Notes: generated from the sequence alone by a model not told the origin. Numbered from the stretch's first letter, positions 1 through 9,058 are shown. The stretch is DNA of 10,335 bases from Campylobacterales bacterium (GCA_013388565.1 JACAEZ010000018.1:1-10335); one strand, 5' to 3'. Numbers and translations: made by a program.

Positions 1-201
1 AAAAAAATAAAAAACAAAAAGAGAGATGAAGAGATTATGACATTAGACATTGAGAGGAAGATAAACTTTTCTCCTTTGAATGATTTTGTAAATGAACTTC
101 AAAAAGGGAGTTTAAATGCAAAACTTAAAAATGATACATTAACCATAAAATTCAAAAATGAGGTTGAATTGAAATATTTTTTAAGTAAAATCGGCATTTA
201 A
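1..201 (+). CDS. parB: ParB-like chromosome partitioning protein, C-terminal end (5' truncated by window)
   Basis: Frame 1 is open from the first base to a TAA at 199-201, giving the last 66 residues of a protein that begins upstream. A lysine-rich stretch (KKIKNKKRDEE) leads into a compact C-terminal segment, about residues 20-66, containing FSPLNDFVNELQKG and then two short beta-like stretches (NAKLKNDTLTIKF and a following helix ending in FLSKIGI). This resembles the C-terminal dimerisation domain of ParB/Spo0J. The family binds centromere-like parS sites and works with ParA in chromosome segregation; the DNA-binding helix-turn-helix and CTPase parts would lie upstream. Position supports the call, because parA-parB directly precedes the ATP synthase genes in Campylobacter. 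The visible fragment alone is only moderately diagnostic, so identity rests partly on synteny. Confidence 0.75.
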   Translation, partial: KKIKNKKRDEEIMTLDIERKINFSPLNDFVNELQKGSLNAKLKNDTLTIKFKNEVELKYFLSKIGI

Positions 202-232
202 AGAATATTTAATAATTATTTTAATTCAAAAT

Positions 233-241
233 TGGTAGAAT
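233..241 (+). promoter_or_regulatory. Probable sigma-70 extended -10 promoter for the atp operon
   Basis: TGGTAGAAT fits the extended -10 form TGnTAnAAT typical of Campylobacterota housekeeping promoters, which often lack a clear -35 box. T/A-rich tracts precede it (roughly 201-230). Transcription would start near 248, leaving a leader of about 17 nt before the atpF' start at 265, just enough for the SD at 254-260. It lies in the only sizeable gap between parB and the atp genes. In a genome this AT-rich such matches also occur by chance. Confidence 0.42.
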
Positions 242-253
242 TTCAAAAAAATT

Positions 254-260
254 AAGGGGA
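254..260 (+). promoter_or_regulatory. Strong Shine-Dalgarno sequence of atpF'
   Basis: AAGGGGA ends 4 nt before the ATG at 265 and is one of the strongest ribosome binding sites in the window, which fits the first gene of a highly expressed operon. It supports the chosen atpF' start. Confidence 0.7.
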
Positions 261-264
261 AATA

Positions 265-687
265 ATGCTTGACATACAATTACCGCTACTTTTAGCATCT
301 GCTGTTATATTTCTTATTGTAATGGTTTTGCTTAATAGTATTTTGTATAAACCTTTGTTGAATTTTATGAGCAATAGAGATAGCTCAATTAAAAAAGATT
401 TGGAAAATGCAAATCAAAATTCAGCAGATGTTGATAAAATGCATCAAGAGGCAAAAACTATTATTGCAAATGCGAGAGCAGAAGCAGCTAAAATAATAGA
501 AAAAGCCAAAGAAGAGGCTAATCTAAATGCTGATAACAAAATCAGTCTTAAGAAAAAAGAGTTAGAAAAAAGTTATTCAGAGTTTGTAGTTGCTTTAGCA
601 ACTGAACAAAAAGAGTTAAAAAATGCTTTAATGTCTCAAGTACCTTTATATAGAGAAAGCTTGAAGGCAAAGTTTGCAAAACTTTAA
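265..687 (+). CDS. atpF': F-type ATP synthase subunit b' (first of two b-type stalk proteins)
   Basis: This 140-residue protein has one N-terminal membrane helix (about residues 5-28, LLLASAVIFLIVMVLL), then the family-typical LYKPLLNFM segment and a long charged Ala/Lys/Glu-rich helix (about 35-125) expected to form a coiled coil. That is the architecture of b/b' subunits, which make the peripheral stalk holding the alpha/beta hexamer still against the rotating ring. It is the first of two adjacent, clearly different b-type genes, so a b-b' heterodimer is expected, as in other Campylobacterota, cyanobacteria and alphaproteobacteria. The start has a strong SD with 4-nt spacing. The gene ends in three consecutive in-frame stops (TAA TAG TAA, 685-693). 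The next gene follows after 21 nt. The split into b' and b is by order and by comparison with the next gene's fit to the canonical b subunit. Confidence 0.9.
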   Translation: MLDIQLPLLLASAVIFLIVMVLLNSILYKPLLNFMSNRDSSIKKDLENANQNSADVDKMHQEAKTIIANARAEAAKIIEKAKEEANLNADNKISLKKKELEKSYSEFVVALATEQKELKNALMSQVPLYRESLKAKFAKL

Positions 688-694
688 TAGTAAT

Positions 695-701
695 AAAAGG
701 A
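695..701 (+). promoter_or_regulatory. Shine-Dalgarno that decides the atpF start
   Basis: AAAAGGA ends 7 nt before the ATG at 709 but only 1 nt before the in-frame ATG at 703. Normal SD spacing therefore favours 709 as the true start, giving a 171-residue protein that begins MFNKIFW rather than MIMFNK. Confidence 0.7.
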
Positions 702-708
702 TATGATT

Positions 709-1224
709 ATGTTTAATAAAATTTTTTGGTTACTAGTAATAGGTAACTTTACACTGTTTGCTTCTGGAAGTGGAACAGGTGAGACTGATATAGTTCCTAG
801 AAGTGTGAATTTTTTAATATTTGCTGCAATGGTTTATTATCTTTTAGCTGATTTTTTAAAGAATTTTTTTGAAAAAAGAAGAGTATCAATTCTTCATGAA
901 TTAGAAAAAGTTCAAGAGAGGTTAAAAGAATCTAAAGTTTTAAAAGAGAATGCTTATAAAAAAGTTGAAGAGTCTAAAAAAATTGCTGAAGATATAATTG
1001 CTACTGCAAAAAAAGAGGCTGTGCTAATATCAACTAAAATCAATGAAAATATGCAACAAGACATATCAGCATTAGAAAGAATAGCTAATGAGCAAATCGA
1101 AACAGAAAAAAGAAGAGTAGTTAGAGAAACAGTAAAAGATGTTTTAACTGATATGTTTAAAGATGGTGGTTTTAGTGTTAATGATAAAGAATTTGTAAAT
1201 ATTATTTTGAAAAAGGTTGCATAA
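709..1224 (+). CDS. atpF: F-type ATP synthase subunit b
   Basis: Peripheral-stalk b subunit, 171 residues from the preferred ATG at 709 (an in-frame ATG at 703 would add two residues but sits too close to the SD). The N-terminus is unusual for a general b subunit: about residues 1-19 (FNKIFWLLVIGNFTLFASG) look like a secretion signal, followed by a short polar G/S/T-rich stretch. The conserved membrane helix comes only at about residues 30-50 (SVNFLIFAAMVYYLLADFL). From memory, AtpF of Helicobacter and Campylobacter has the same extra N-terminal segment, so it appears to be a lineage trait. After FFEKRR a long charged coiled-coil helix runs to about residue 140, and the C-terminal part should contact the delta subunit. 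Its TAA shares one base with the ATG of atpH (TAATG), indicating translational coupling. Confidence 0.92.
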   Translation: MFNKIFWLLVIGNFTLFASGSGTGETDIVPRSVNFLIFAAMVYYLLADFLKNFFEKRRVSILHELEKVQERLKESKVLKENAYKKVEESKKIAEDIIATAKKEAVLISTKINENMQQDISALERIANEQIETEKRRVVRETVKDVLTDMFKDGGFSVNDKEFVNIILKKVA

Positions 1225-1754
1225 TGAATGATATAATAGCAAAAAAATATGCAAAAGCATTAATATCAACATCTACAGAAGATAAATTAGAAGAGTATGC
1301 AAATAGCATAAAAAAAATAGCAGAAGCTACGACTATAGATAAATTTAAATCAATAATTTATTCACCTGATGTATCTGAAGAAGATAAAACAAAACTACTT
1401 AACGATATAATTGGTGAATGTGATGAAAAAATGAGAAATTTTATAAATGCTTTATCTTATCATAAACGGTTTGATATATTTGTAGAGCTTTATAATGAAT
1501 TAAAACAAAAAATATCTTCAAATAAAAATCAATATGTTGGTTATGTTGACAGTTCATCTTTATTAAATGAAGAAGAGTTAAAGCAATTAAACAATAGTTT
1601 TAGTAAAAAAGTTAATTCTGAAATAATACTAATTCAACGAAAAAGTGATTATGATGGAATTAAGGTTGAAATAGATGAATTGGGTATTGAAATAGGTTTT
1701 TCAAAAACTAAGCTAGAAAATCAAATGATTGATTTTATAGTTAAAGCAATATAA
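1224..1754 (+). CDS. atpH: F-type ATP synthase subunit delta (OSCP)
   Basis: This 176-residue protein has the standard length and pattern of the delta/OSCP subunit, which caps the alpha/beta hexamer and ties it to the b/b' stalk. Visible family features are the N-terminal AKKYAKAL motif (about residues 6-13), a helical N-terminal domain with MRNFINALSYHKRF (about 69-82), and the C-terminal DGIKVEIDELGIEIGFSK block (about 143-160) ending in a terminal helix. The start overlaps the atpF stop by 1 nt, and an AAAAGG SD at 1211-1216 sits 7 nt upstream inside atpF. The gap to atpA is 22 nt. Delta is among the least conserved subunits, but order and motifs leave little doubt. Confidence 0.95.
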   Translation: MNDIIAKKYAKALISTSTEDKLEEYANSIKKIAEATTIDKFKSIIYSPDVSEEDKTKLLNDIIGECDEKMRNFINALSYHKRFDIFVELYNELKQKISSNKNQYVGYVDSSSLLNEEELKQLNNSFSKKVNSEIILIQRKSDYDGIKVEIDELGIEIGFSKTKLENQMIDFIVKAI

Positions 1755-1776
1755 TTAATCAAACAAAGGAGTATAA

Positions 1777-3294
1777 GTGGTAGCAAAATTACAAGCAGAC
1801 GAGATTAGCTCAATAATTAAGGAGAGAATAGAAAATTTTGAGCTAAAAGTTGATATAAGCGAAACTGGTAAAGTGATAAGCTTTGCAGATGGTATAGCAA
1901 AAGTATATGGTTTAAAAAATGTTATGGCTGGTGAAATGGTTGAATTTGACACTGGCGATAGAGGTATGGCTTCTAACTTAGAAGAAAATAGTGTTGGGAT
2001 AGTTGTTCTTGGAAGAGGAAAAGGAATAAAAGAGGGTACAAGCGTAAAAAGACTTGGTACTTTGTTAAGAGTTCCAGTAGGTGATGGATTAATAGGAAGA
2101 GTAGTAAATTCTCTTGGTGAAGCTATAGATGGAAAAGGTGCAATAGAAGCTACAGAAATGAAGTTTGTTGAAGAAAAAGCACCAGGAATTATGGCTAGAA
2201 AATCAGTTCATGAACCATTGCAAACTGGTATAAAAGCAATTGATGCACTTGTTCCAATTGGTAGAGGACAAAGAGAATTAATCATAGGTGATAGACAAAC
2301 TGGTAAAACTACAGTAGCTATTGATACAATAATCAACCAAAAAGGTCAAGATGTTGTTTGTATATATGTTGCAATTGGTCAAAAACAGTCAACAGTTGCT
2401 CAAGTAGTTAGAAAATTAGAAGAGCATGGAGCGATGGAGTATACTATTGTTGTTAATGCTTCTGCAAGTGAATCTTCAGCAATGCAATTTCTTGCACCTT
2501 ATACAGGTGTAACAATGGGTGAGTATTTTAGAGACAATGCAAGGCATGCTGTTATTATTTATGATGATTTAAGTAAGCATGCTGTTGCTTATAGAGAAAT
2601 GTCACTTATCCTTAGAAGACCTCCAGGTAGAGAAGCTTATCCAGGTGATGTATTCTATTTACATTCAAGATTACTTGAAAGAGCGGCTAAAGTAAATGAT
2701 GAGTTAGGTGCTGGTAGTTTAACTGCTCTTCCAATTATTGAAACACAAGCGGGAGATGTTTCTGCATATATTCCTACAAATGTTATTTCAATTACAGATG
2801 GGCAAATATTTTTAGAATCTGATTTGTTTAACTCTGGTATAAGACCAGCGATAAATGTTGGTATTTCAGTATCAAGAGTAGGTGGTGCTGCCCAAATAAA
2901 AGCTACAAAGCAAGTTGCGGGTACATTAAGATTAGATTTGGCTCAATATAGAGAATTACAAGCTTTTGCACAATTTGCTAGTGATTTAGATGAATCTAGT
3001 AGAAGACAACTTGAAAGAGGTCAAAGAATGGTTGAAGTATTAAAACAACCACCATATGCTCCAATCCCAATTGAAAAACAAGTTGTTATAATATTTGCAG
3101 GAGCAAAAGGTTTCTTAGATGACATTCCAGCAAATAAAGTACAAAAATTTGAAGCAGAACTTTATCCATTTATCGAAGCCAAACATCCTGAAATTTTAGA
3201 TAATATAAGAACAAAAAAGATGATAGATAAAGATACAGAAGAGTTACTAAATAAAGCGTTAGCGGAGTTTAAAACATCTTTTTCTGTTGAGTAA
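1777..3294 (+). CDS. atpA: F-type ATP synthase subunit alpha (GTG start)
   Basis: Regulatory nucleotide-binding subunit of F1; three copies alternate with beta. The 505-residue length is normal. Domains in order: N-terminal beta-barrel (about 25-95), nucleotide-binding domain with P-loop GDRQTGKT (171-178) and Walker B region IIYDD (260-264), and a C-terminal helical domain (about 380-505). The ATPase alpha/beta signature [10 protein letters not shown] is at 357-366, immediately followed by R367, the arginine finger that reaches into the catalytic site of the adjacent beta. The start is a GTG at 1777 with a near-perfect SD, AAAGGAG (1765-1771), 5 nt upstream. The resulting N-terminus ([18 protein letters not shown]) matches the expected alpha start. 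No key residue is missing. Confidence 0.98.
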   Translation: MVAKLQADEISSIIKERIENFELKVDISETGKVISFADGIAKVYGLKNVMAGEMVEFDTGDRGMASNLEENSVGIVVLGRGKGIKEGTSVKRLGTLLRVPVGDGLIGRVVNSLGEAIDGKGAIEATEMKFVEEKAPGIMARKSVHEPLQTGIKAIDALVPIGRGQRELIIGDRQTGKTTVAIDTIINQKGQDVVCIYVAIGQKQSTVAQVVRKLEEHGAMEYTIVVNASASESSAMQFLAPYTGVTMGEYFRDNARHAVIIYDDLSKHAVAYREMSLILRRPPGREAYPGDVFYLHSRLLERAAKVNDELGAGSLTALPIIETQAGDVSAYIPTNVISITDGQIFLESDLFNSGIRPAINVGISVSRVGGAAQIKATKQVAGTLRLDLAQYRELQAFAQFASDLDESSRRQLERGQRMVEVLKQPPYAPIPIEKQVVIIFAGAKGFLDDIPANKVQKFEAELYPFIEAKHPEILDNIRTKKMIDKDTEELLNKALAEFKTSFSVE

Positions 3295-3306
3295 AAGGGA
3301 AATTAA

Positions 3307-4194
3307 ATGGCAAATTTAAAGGATATTAAACGACAGATTAAAAGTGTTAAAAACACTCAAAAAACAACTAGAGCGATGAAGTTAGTTTCAACAGCTAAGC
3401 TTAGAAGAACAGAAGAATTTGCTAAAAAATCTAAGTTATATGCAAAAAAAATTAACGAAGTTTTATCTGATATCGCAATGCAAATAGAGCATTTTAAAAT
3501 TGGTGGAATAGATAGTAAATTCTTTGCTAAAAATGAAAAAATTGAAAAAGTTGATATAATTTTTATTACAGCTGACAAAGGATTGTGCGGAGGATTTAAT
3601 CACCAAACAATTAAAACTGTTAAAAATTTGATGTCTTCATTCAAAGATAGAAAAATAAAAGTTAGATTAAGAGCCATTGGTAGAAAAGGTATTGATTACT
3701 TTAGATTTAATGAAATTGAGTTATTAGACAGTGTTATTAATTTGAGTTCACAGCCATCGTATGAAAGAGCTGCTGAATTTATGAAAAGAGCTGTTGAAGA
3801 TTATTTAAATGGGATTACGGATCAAATTATTTTAATTCATAATGGCTATTTGAATATGATTACACAGCAAATAAAAGTTGTTGATTTGTTGCCAATTAAA
3901 ATTGATACAGTTGATATCATTGAAAAAACATCATTAATGGAAGTTGAACCAAAAGGTGATGAAGAGTTAGTGTTAGAACAATTAGTCCAAAAATATTTAG
4001 ATTACAATGTTTATTATTCATTAATAGATTCTTTAGCAGCAGAACATAGTGCTAGAATGCAAGCAATGGATAATGCTACTAGAAATGCTAAAGAGATGGT
4101 TAGTCAATTAACATTAGATTATAACAAAGCTAGACAAGCTTCAATTACTACCGAACTTATAGAAATTATAAGCGGTATGGAATCAATGAAATAA
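3307..4194 (+). CDS. atpG: F-type ATP synthase subunit gamma
   Basis: Central rotor shaft of F1, 295 residues, normal length. The N-terminal helix carries the family pattern [19 protein letters not shown] (about 8-26), the central Rossmann-like part has [10 protein letters not shown] (about 88-97), and the C-terminal helix ends in the gamma signature [15 protein letters not shown] at the very end. The two long terminal helices form the coiled coil that turns inside the alpha/beta hexamer and couples rotation to the c-ring. AAGGGA at 3295-3300 is 6 nt before the ATG. Gaps are 12 nt to atpA and 14 nt to atpD. No insertion of the cyanobacterial/chloroplast redox type is seen. Confidence 0.97.
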   Translation: MANLKDIKRQIKSVKNTQKTTRAMKLVSTAKLRRTEEFAKKSKLYAKKINEVLSDIAMQIEHFKIGGIDSKFFAKNEKIEKVDIIFITADKGLCGGFNHQTIKTVKNLMSSFKDRKIKVRLRAIGRKGIDYFRFNEIELLDSVINLSSQPSYERAAEFMKRAVEDYLNGITDQIILIHNGYLNMITQQIKVVDLLPIKIDTVDIIEKTSLMEVEPKGDEELVLEQLVQKYLDYNVYYSLIDSLAAEHSARMQAMDNATRNAKEMVSQLTLDYNKARQASITTELIEIISGMESMK

Positions 4195-4199
4195 TATAA

Positions 4200-5612
<1,413 letters not shown>

Positions 5613-5626
5613 TTAAGGCATGAGCT

Positions 5627-6019
5627 ATGGATACATTAAAATTAAATATTGTAACGCCAAACGGTGAAATCTTTAACAATGATATCAATAGCGTTACATT
5701 ACCTGGAAGTGATGGTGAGTTTGGTGTACTTCCAGGTCATGCCGCTTTAGTTTCGTTGCTTAGTGCAGGTGTTATAGAAATCGAAAAAACAAGTGGGAAA
5801 AAAGAGTTAGTTGCTGTAAATTGGGGATATTGTAATGTAAGTGAAGCAGAAGTAACTGTTTTAGCTGATGGTGCAATTGCTATTTTAGGTGATAGTGAAA
5901 GTGAAGTTGCAAATGCTATTTCAAAAGCAAAAGAACTTATTAAATCGATTAGTGATTCTAATATTGCTATTGCTACAGTTGAAGCCAAGTTAGAATCTGC
6001 TGGAAGAAATCTAATATAA
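5627..6019 (+). CDS. atpC: F-type ATP synthase subunit epsilon
   Basis: Foot of the central stalk, linking gamma to the c-ring and able to inhibit ATP hydrolysis. The 130-residue protein has the typical N-terminal beta-sandwich (about 1-88) with NIVTPNGEIF, SVTLPGSDGEFGVLPGHAAL and a GYCNV strand, then a short two-helix C-terminal part (about 90-130). The start is the ATG at 5627, with AAGG at 5615-5618 upstream; an ATG at 5620 is out of frame. It is the last ATP synthase gene, but its TAA (6017-6019) shares one base with the next ATG, so the transcript almost certainly continues into the tol genes. Confidence 0.96.
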   Translation: MDTLKLNIVTPNGEIFNNDINSVTLPGSDGEFGVLPGHAALVSLLSAGVIEIEKTSGKKELVAVNWGYCNVSEAEVTVLADGAIAILGDSESEVANAISKAKELIKSISDSNIAIATVEAKLESAGRNLI

Positions 6020-6597
6020 TGAATATTGATTCATTATTAGATTATTTACAAAATAGTGGTTTGATAACATATATAATTTTAGGTTTGTTGTCTATTTATT
6101 TTATTACTGTTTTTTGGATTTTTTTTTACAGATTATTTTATTTAAATAATTGGATTTCTAAAGAAAAAGATTCTTTAGAGTCCTTATTTATGGGAAATGA
6201 GTTACCATCTACTTTTTCTTTTTTACGAGGTTGTATAAAAAATAAAGAAGCTCTTAATAAAGATATATTAAATGCTTGCTTTGATGCCGCTATTAAAGAT
6301 GCTACATTTGGTTTAACATTTTTATCTATTATTGCAACAACTTCACCATTCATAGGTTTATTTGGTACTGTTGTTTCTATATTAGAATCTTTTTCTGCTT
6401 TAGGTGCAGCGACAAAAGCATCTTTAAATGTACTAGCTCCAGCTATTAGCGAAGCATTAGTTGCAACAGCTGCTGGAATATTAGTTTCTATACCAGCATA
6501 TACTTTTCATTTAATTATAAAAAGAAAAAGTTATGAATTATCAGTTTACTTGAAAAACCAAATACAAATATTACTTTCTATACATAATAAAGATTAA
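6019..6597 (+). CDS. tolQ: TolQ/ExbB-family proton channel subunit of the Tol-Pal motor
   Basis: Inner-membrane motor protein, 192 residues, commonly annotated exbB in this phylum. Three membrane helices are visible at about 14-38, 97-122 and 146-167. The two family hallmarks are present: TTSPFIGLFGTVVSILESF (107-125) and APAISEALVATAAGILVSIP (140-159), with threonines T108 and T150 placed where the proton path is lined in TolQ/ExbB. It is shorter than the roughly 230-residue E. coli TolQ because of a smaller cytoplasmic loop. TolQ and ExbB cannot be separated by motif alone; the tolR-tolA-tolB-pal neighbourhood argues for a Tol role, using proton motive force to drive envelope invagination at division. 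Translation is coupled to atpC by the TAATG overlap. Confidence 0.93.
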   Translation: MNIDSLLDYLQNSGLITYIILGLLSIYFITVFWIFFYRLFYLNNWISKEKDSLESLFMGNELPSTFSFLRGCIKNKEALNKDILNACFDAAIKDATFGLTFLSIIATTSPFIGLFGTVVSILESFSALGAATKASLNVLAPAISEALVATAAGILVSIPAYTFHLIIKRKSYELSVYLKNQIQILLSIHNKD

Positions 6598-6609
6598 AGT
6601 ATTATTTGT

Positions 6610-6999
6610 ATGTTTGATTTTGATGAAAAACCAGAACTTAATATAACGCCTTTAGTAGATGTTATGTTGGTCTTAATGGCTATATTAATGTTAACTGCTC
6701 CAATAATGGTATATGAAGAGAGTATAACTTTACCAAAAGGTTCTCGTTCAAAAAGTGTAGATGATAATGCTAAAATTGAAATAAAAATTGACAAAGATGG
6801 TAATATAATGATTAAAGAGAAAAAGTATTCTATGAATAATTTTGCCGATAATTTTATTCTATTTTCTGAACAATTTGATAAAAATACACCCGTTTTTATA
6901 AAAGCAGATAAAAATCTTTTATATGATAATGTGATTTTTATATTAAAAAGTGTTAAAGAATCTGGTTTTTTTAAGGTTTCATTAATTACAGATGGATAA
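6610..6999 (+). CDS. tolR: TolR/ExbD-family subunit of the Tol-Pal motor
   Basis: This 129-residue single-pass inner-membrane protein has a short cytoplasmic N-terminus and the diagnostic ELNITPLVDVMLVLMAILM segment (residues 9-27). D17 is the conserved membrane aspartate that carries protons in ExbD/TolR. The periplasmic domain (about 45-129) ends in the family pattern TPVFIKADKNLLYDNV followed by a helix and KVSLITD. The start at 6610 follows the tolQ stop by 12 nt and has no convincing SD. The in-frame sequence upstream holds only ATT/TGT-type codons before the tolQ stop, so translation probably depends on ribosomes finishing tolQ. It overlaps the next gene by 8 nt. It is named exbD in many genomes; context favours TolR. 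Confidence 0.93.
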   Translation: MFDFDEKPELNITPLVDVMLVLMAILMLTAPIMVYEESITLPKGSRSKSVDDNAKIEIKIDKDGNIMIKEKKYSMNNFADNFILFSEQFDKNTPVFIKADKNLLYDNVIFILKSVKESGFFKVSLITDG

Positions 7000-7762
7000 G
7001 CAAACATCATTTTATATGGGTGGATTTATTTCAATTTTTGCCTATTTTAGTACAATTGGTTTGTTGTTCTTAAAACTTACACTTTTTGACAAAGAGCCAC
7101 AAATATTTTTTGCAACAAATGAAACAGTTTTTCAAGTAAATGTTATAGAAGAAGATAGTAAAGAAGAGAACATAAAAGAAAATGCTCAAAAATCTGTAAA
7201 AATAGAACAAAAGATTGAAGAAAAAGTAGAAAAAGATACAGTAGTAGAGGCTGGTTCTACATCTAATAAACAGACAGCTGATATAAAATCTTTGTTTTCT
7301 ACAATAGAAACAAAAGTATCACCTAAAATAGAAAAAGAAGATGTTACAAATAAACAGACAGAGTCTGTTGCTAGTAGATTAAAATCACAAAATAAAATTA
7401 ATTCTGAATTAGATAAAGAACAAAAGCTTGCATCAAATGTTGTAGATAATATGTCTCTTTCAAAGCCTGTTACTTTAAGTGCCACAGGACAAGCCATTCA
7501 ACATCCGTACTATTCAAAAGTTCAAGAAATGATAGCTAAAGGTTGGAGACCATATTCTAACGTGAAAAAAAATGAAGCTTTAGTATTAGTTATAATAGAT
7601 AAGTATGGAAATTTTAAATATTCTATTAAAAGAACATCAGATGACGACTCTTTTAATAGTGCTTTAATTTCATATTTAGAAGCATTGGTAAATAAACAAT
7701 TTCCTCCATATGACCAAGGAGAAAAGACTGTTATAGAGGTATATTTTAAAACACAGGAGTAA
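6992..7762 (+). CDS. tolA: TolA/TonB-like energy transducer
   Basis: This 256-residue protein has a short cytoplasmic tail, one membrane anchor (about 10-30, GGFISIFAYFSTIGLLFLKL), a highly charged Lys/Glu/Ser-rich periplasmic linker (about 50-165), and a compact C-terminal domain (about 170-256: HPYYSKVQEMIAKGWRP ... VIEVYF) of the TonB/TolA C-terminal fold. That layout is of a protein that carries motor force from TolQR across the periplasm to TolB/Pal. It is often annotated tonB, but sitting between tolR and tolB it most likely acts as TolA. The ATG at 6992 overlaps the tolR end by 8 nt with no close SD; an in-frame ATG at 7016 (residue 9) is an alternative that keeps the anchor. The linker contains two copies of NKQT 28 residues apart. 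Confidence 0.85.
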   Translation: MDKQTSFYMGGFISIFAYFSTIGLLFLKLTLFDKEPQIFFATNETVFQVNVIEEDSKEENIKENAQKSVKIEQKIEEKVEKDTVVEAGSTSNKQTADIKSLFSTIETKVSPKIEKEDVTNKQTESVASRLKSQNKINSELDKEQKLASNVVDNMSLSKPVTLSATGQAIQHPYYSKVQEMIAKGWRPYSNVKKNEALVLVIIDKYGNFKYSIKRTSDDDSFNSALISYLEALVNKQFPPYDQGEKTVIEVYFKTQE

Positions 7763-7764
7763 TT

Positions 7765-9030
7765 ATGAATTATATAGTTGTTTTTTTATTATTTATTTCA
7801 AATATTTTTGCAGTTGATGCAACTATGGAAATTGTGAAAAGATTAGAATATATACCAGGTATAGTTATTGAAGAAAAAACTATGCAAAGCGATAATGCTG
7901 GATATTATTCAAAAAAAATACATAAAGTTTTAGTTGGCGATTTTAAAGTTAGTGGACATTTTAATGTAGATGATACTTTAGGAAGTTTTAGTGATTTTGA
8001 ATCATTAATTAGTTTAAATCCAAATGTTAAAGGTGATTTATTATTAAAATATGAGACTATTACTAATAGTGATGGTTCATTATTAGTAAATGCTAAACTT
8101 ATAAATTTAAAAGGTAATTCTTTACTTTTCTCTAAATCTTATACAGTTTCAAAAAGTGAAAGATTTCCTTTTTTAGCACACAAAATTGCAGTTGATGTTA
8201 ATAAACAAATAAATGCTCCGTCGATAGAGTGGATGGAAAATTTTGTTGTTTTTTCAAAATTTATTACAGCAAAACAATCTGATATTGTAATATCTGATTA
8301 TACATTAACATTTCAAAAAACTGTTGTAAAAGGTGGTTTTAATATTTTTCCAAAATGGGCTGATAAAAGTAAAGAATCGTTTTATTATACGAAATATTTA
8401 AATAAACCAACACTATTTAAATATAATTTATTTAGTGGAAAAAATGAAAAGATAATAGAATCTGATGGAATGCTTTCTTGTTCGGATGTAAGTGAAGATG
8501 GTACTAAATTATTATTGACTATGGCACCAAAAGGTCAGCCTGATATTTTTGTATTTGATATAAATTCAAAAACAAAAAAACAAGTTACCAACTATAGTGG
8601 TATTGATGTAAATGGTAATTTTGTTGATGATGATAAAAGAATAGTATTTGTATCAGATAGATTAGGTTATCCAAATATATTTGCACAAACAATTGGTTCT
8701 AGTGGTGTAGAACAACTAGTTTATCAAGGCAAAAATAATAATTCTTGTACAGCTTTTAAAAATTATATAGTTTATACAAGTAGAGAATCTGAAAATGAGT
8801 TTGGTGGTAATACATTTAATTTATATATGATTTCAACAAAAAGTGATTTTATAAGACGATTAACTCCATTAGGAGATAATCAATTTCCAAAATTTTCACA
8901 AGATGGTGAGTCAATAATATATATTAGAAATTACAAAAATCAAAGTGCATTAGGGATTATTAGAGTAAATTACAATAAAAGTTATCTTTATCCATTGCAA
9001 AGTGGAAAAATTCAATCTATAGATTGGTAA
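7765..9030 (+). CDS. tolB: Tol-Pal system periplasmic protein TolB
   Basis: Periplasmic beta-propeller that shuttles between TolA and Pal. The 421 residues start with a signal peptide (1-16, cleavage likely after NIFA, leaving VDATMEIVK). In E. coli the mature N-terminus is the TolA-binding segment. An alpha/beta N-terminal domain follows (about 17-150), then a TolB-type propeller (about 155-421) with repeated motifs: FPKWADKSKESFYYT, CSDVSEDGTKLLLTM, GIDVNGNFVDDDKRIVFVSD and FPKFSQDGESIIYI. The closely packed TNYSGIDVN and FVSDRLGYPNIF are strong TolB signatures. AGGAG (7755-7759) overlaps the end of the upstream gene and is 5 nt before the ATG, with only 2 nt between genes. Length is close to the family norm of about 430. 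Confidence 0.95.
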   Translation: MNYIVVFLLFISNIFAVDATMEIVKRLEYIPGIVIEEKTMQSDNAGYYSKKIHKVLVGDFKVSGHFNVDDTLGSFSDFESLISLNPNVKGDLLLKYETITNSDGSLLVNAKLINLKGNSLLFSKSYTVSKSERFPFLAHKIAVDVNKQINAPSIEWMENFVVFSKFITAKQSDIVISDYTLTFQKTVVKGGFNIFPKWADKSKESFYYTKYLNKPTLFKYNLFSGKNEKIIESDGMLSCSDVSEDGTKLLLTMAPKGQPDIFVFDINSKTKKQVTNYSGIDVNGNFVDDDKRIVFVSDRLGYPNIFAQTIGSSGVEQLVYQGKNNNSCTAFKNYIVYTSRESENEFGGNTFNLYMISTKSDFIRRLTPLGDNQFPKFSQDGESIIYIRNYKNQSALGIIRVNYNKSYLYPLQSGKIQSIDW

Positions 9031-9058
9031 TATTAAACTTTTTTTAAGAAATTTTGAT

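Noticed and set aside
202..264. parS centromere site near parB
   Set aside because: No sequence close to the 16-bp parS palindrome (CACGTG core) was seen in this gap or noticed elsewhere in the window.
1229..1237. Perfect TGATATAAT extended -10 inside the start of atpH
   Set aside because: The same 9-mer also occurs deep inside atpG (3552-3560). About one such match per 10 kb per strand is expected by chance at this base composition.
2544..2586. Direct repeat GCATGCTGTT at 2544-2553 and 2577-2586 in atpA
   Set aside because: Both copies encode HAV in conserved alpha-subunit sequence (RHAVI and KHAVA), so protein constraint explains them.
6594..7010. 138-codon minus-strand open frame opposite tolR
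   Set aside because: It mirrors a well-supported tolR with a conserved membrane motif, has a hydrophobic composition expected from the complement of AT-rich code, and no SD or family resemblance.
7186..7497. 103-codon minus-strand open frame opposite the tolA-like linker
   Set aside because: Its Ser/Phe-rich, Cys-containing translation is what the reverse of a Lys/Glu-rich linker gives; no independent support.
6019..7762. TonB-ExbB-ExbD iron-uptake system
   Set aside because: The proteins are homologous to that system, but there is no TonB-dependent receptor or Fur-type site, and tolB, pal and cpoB follow directly, so the Tol role is preferred.
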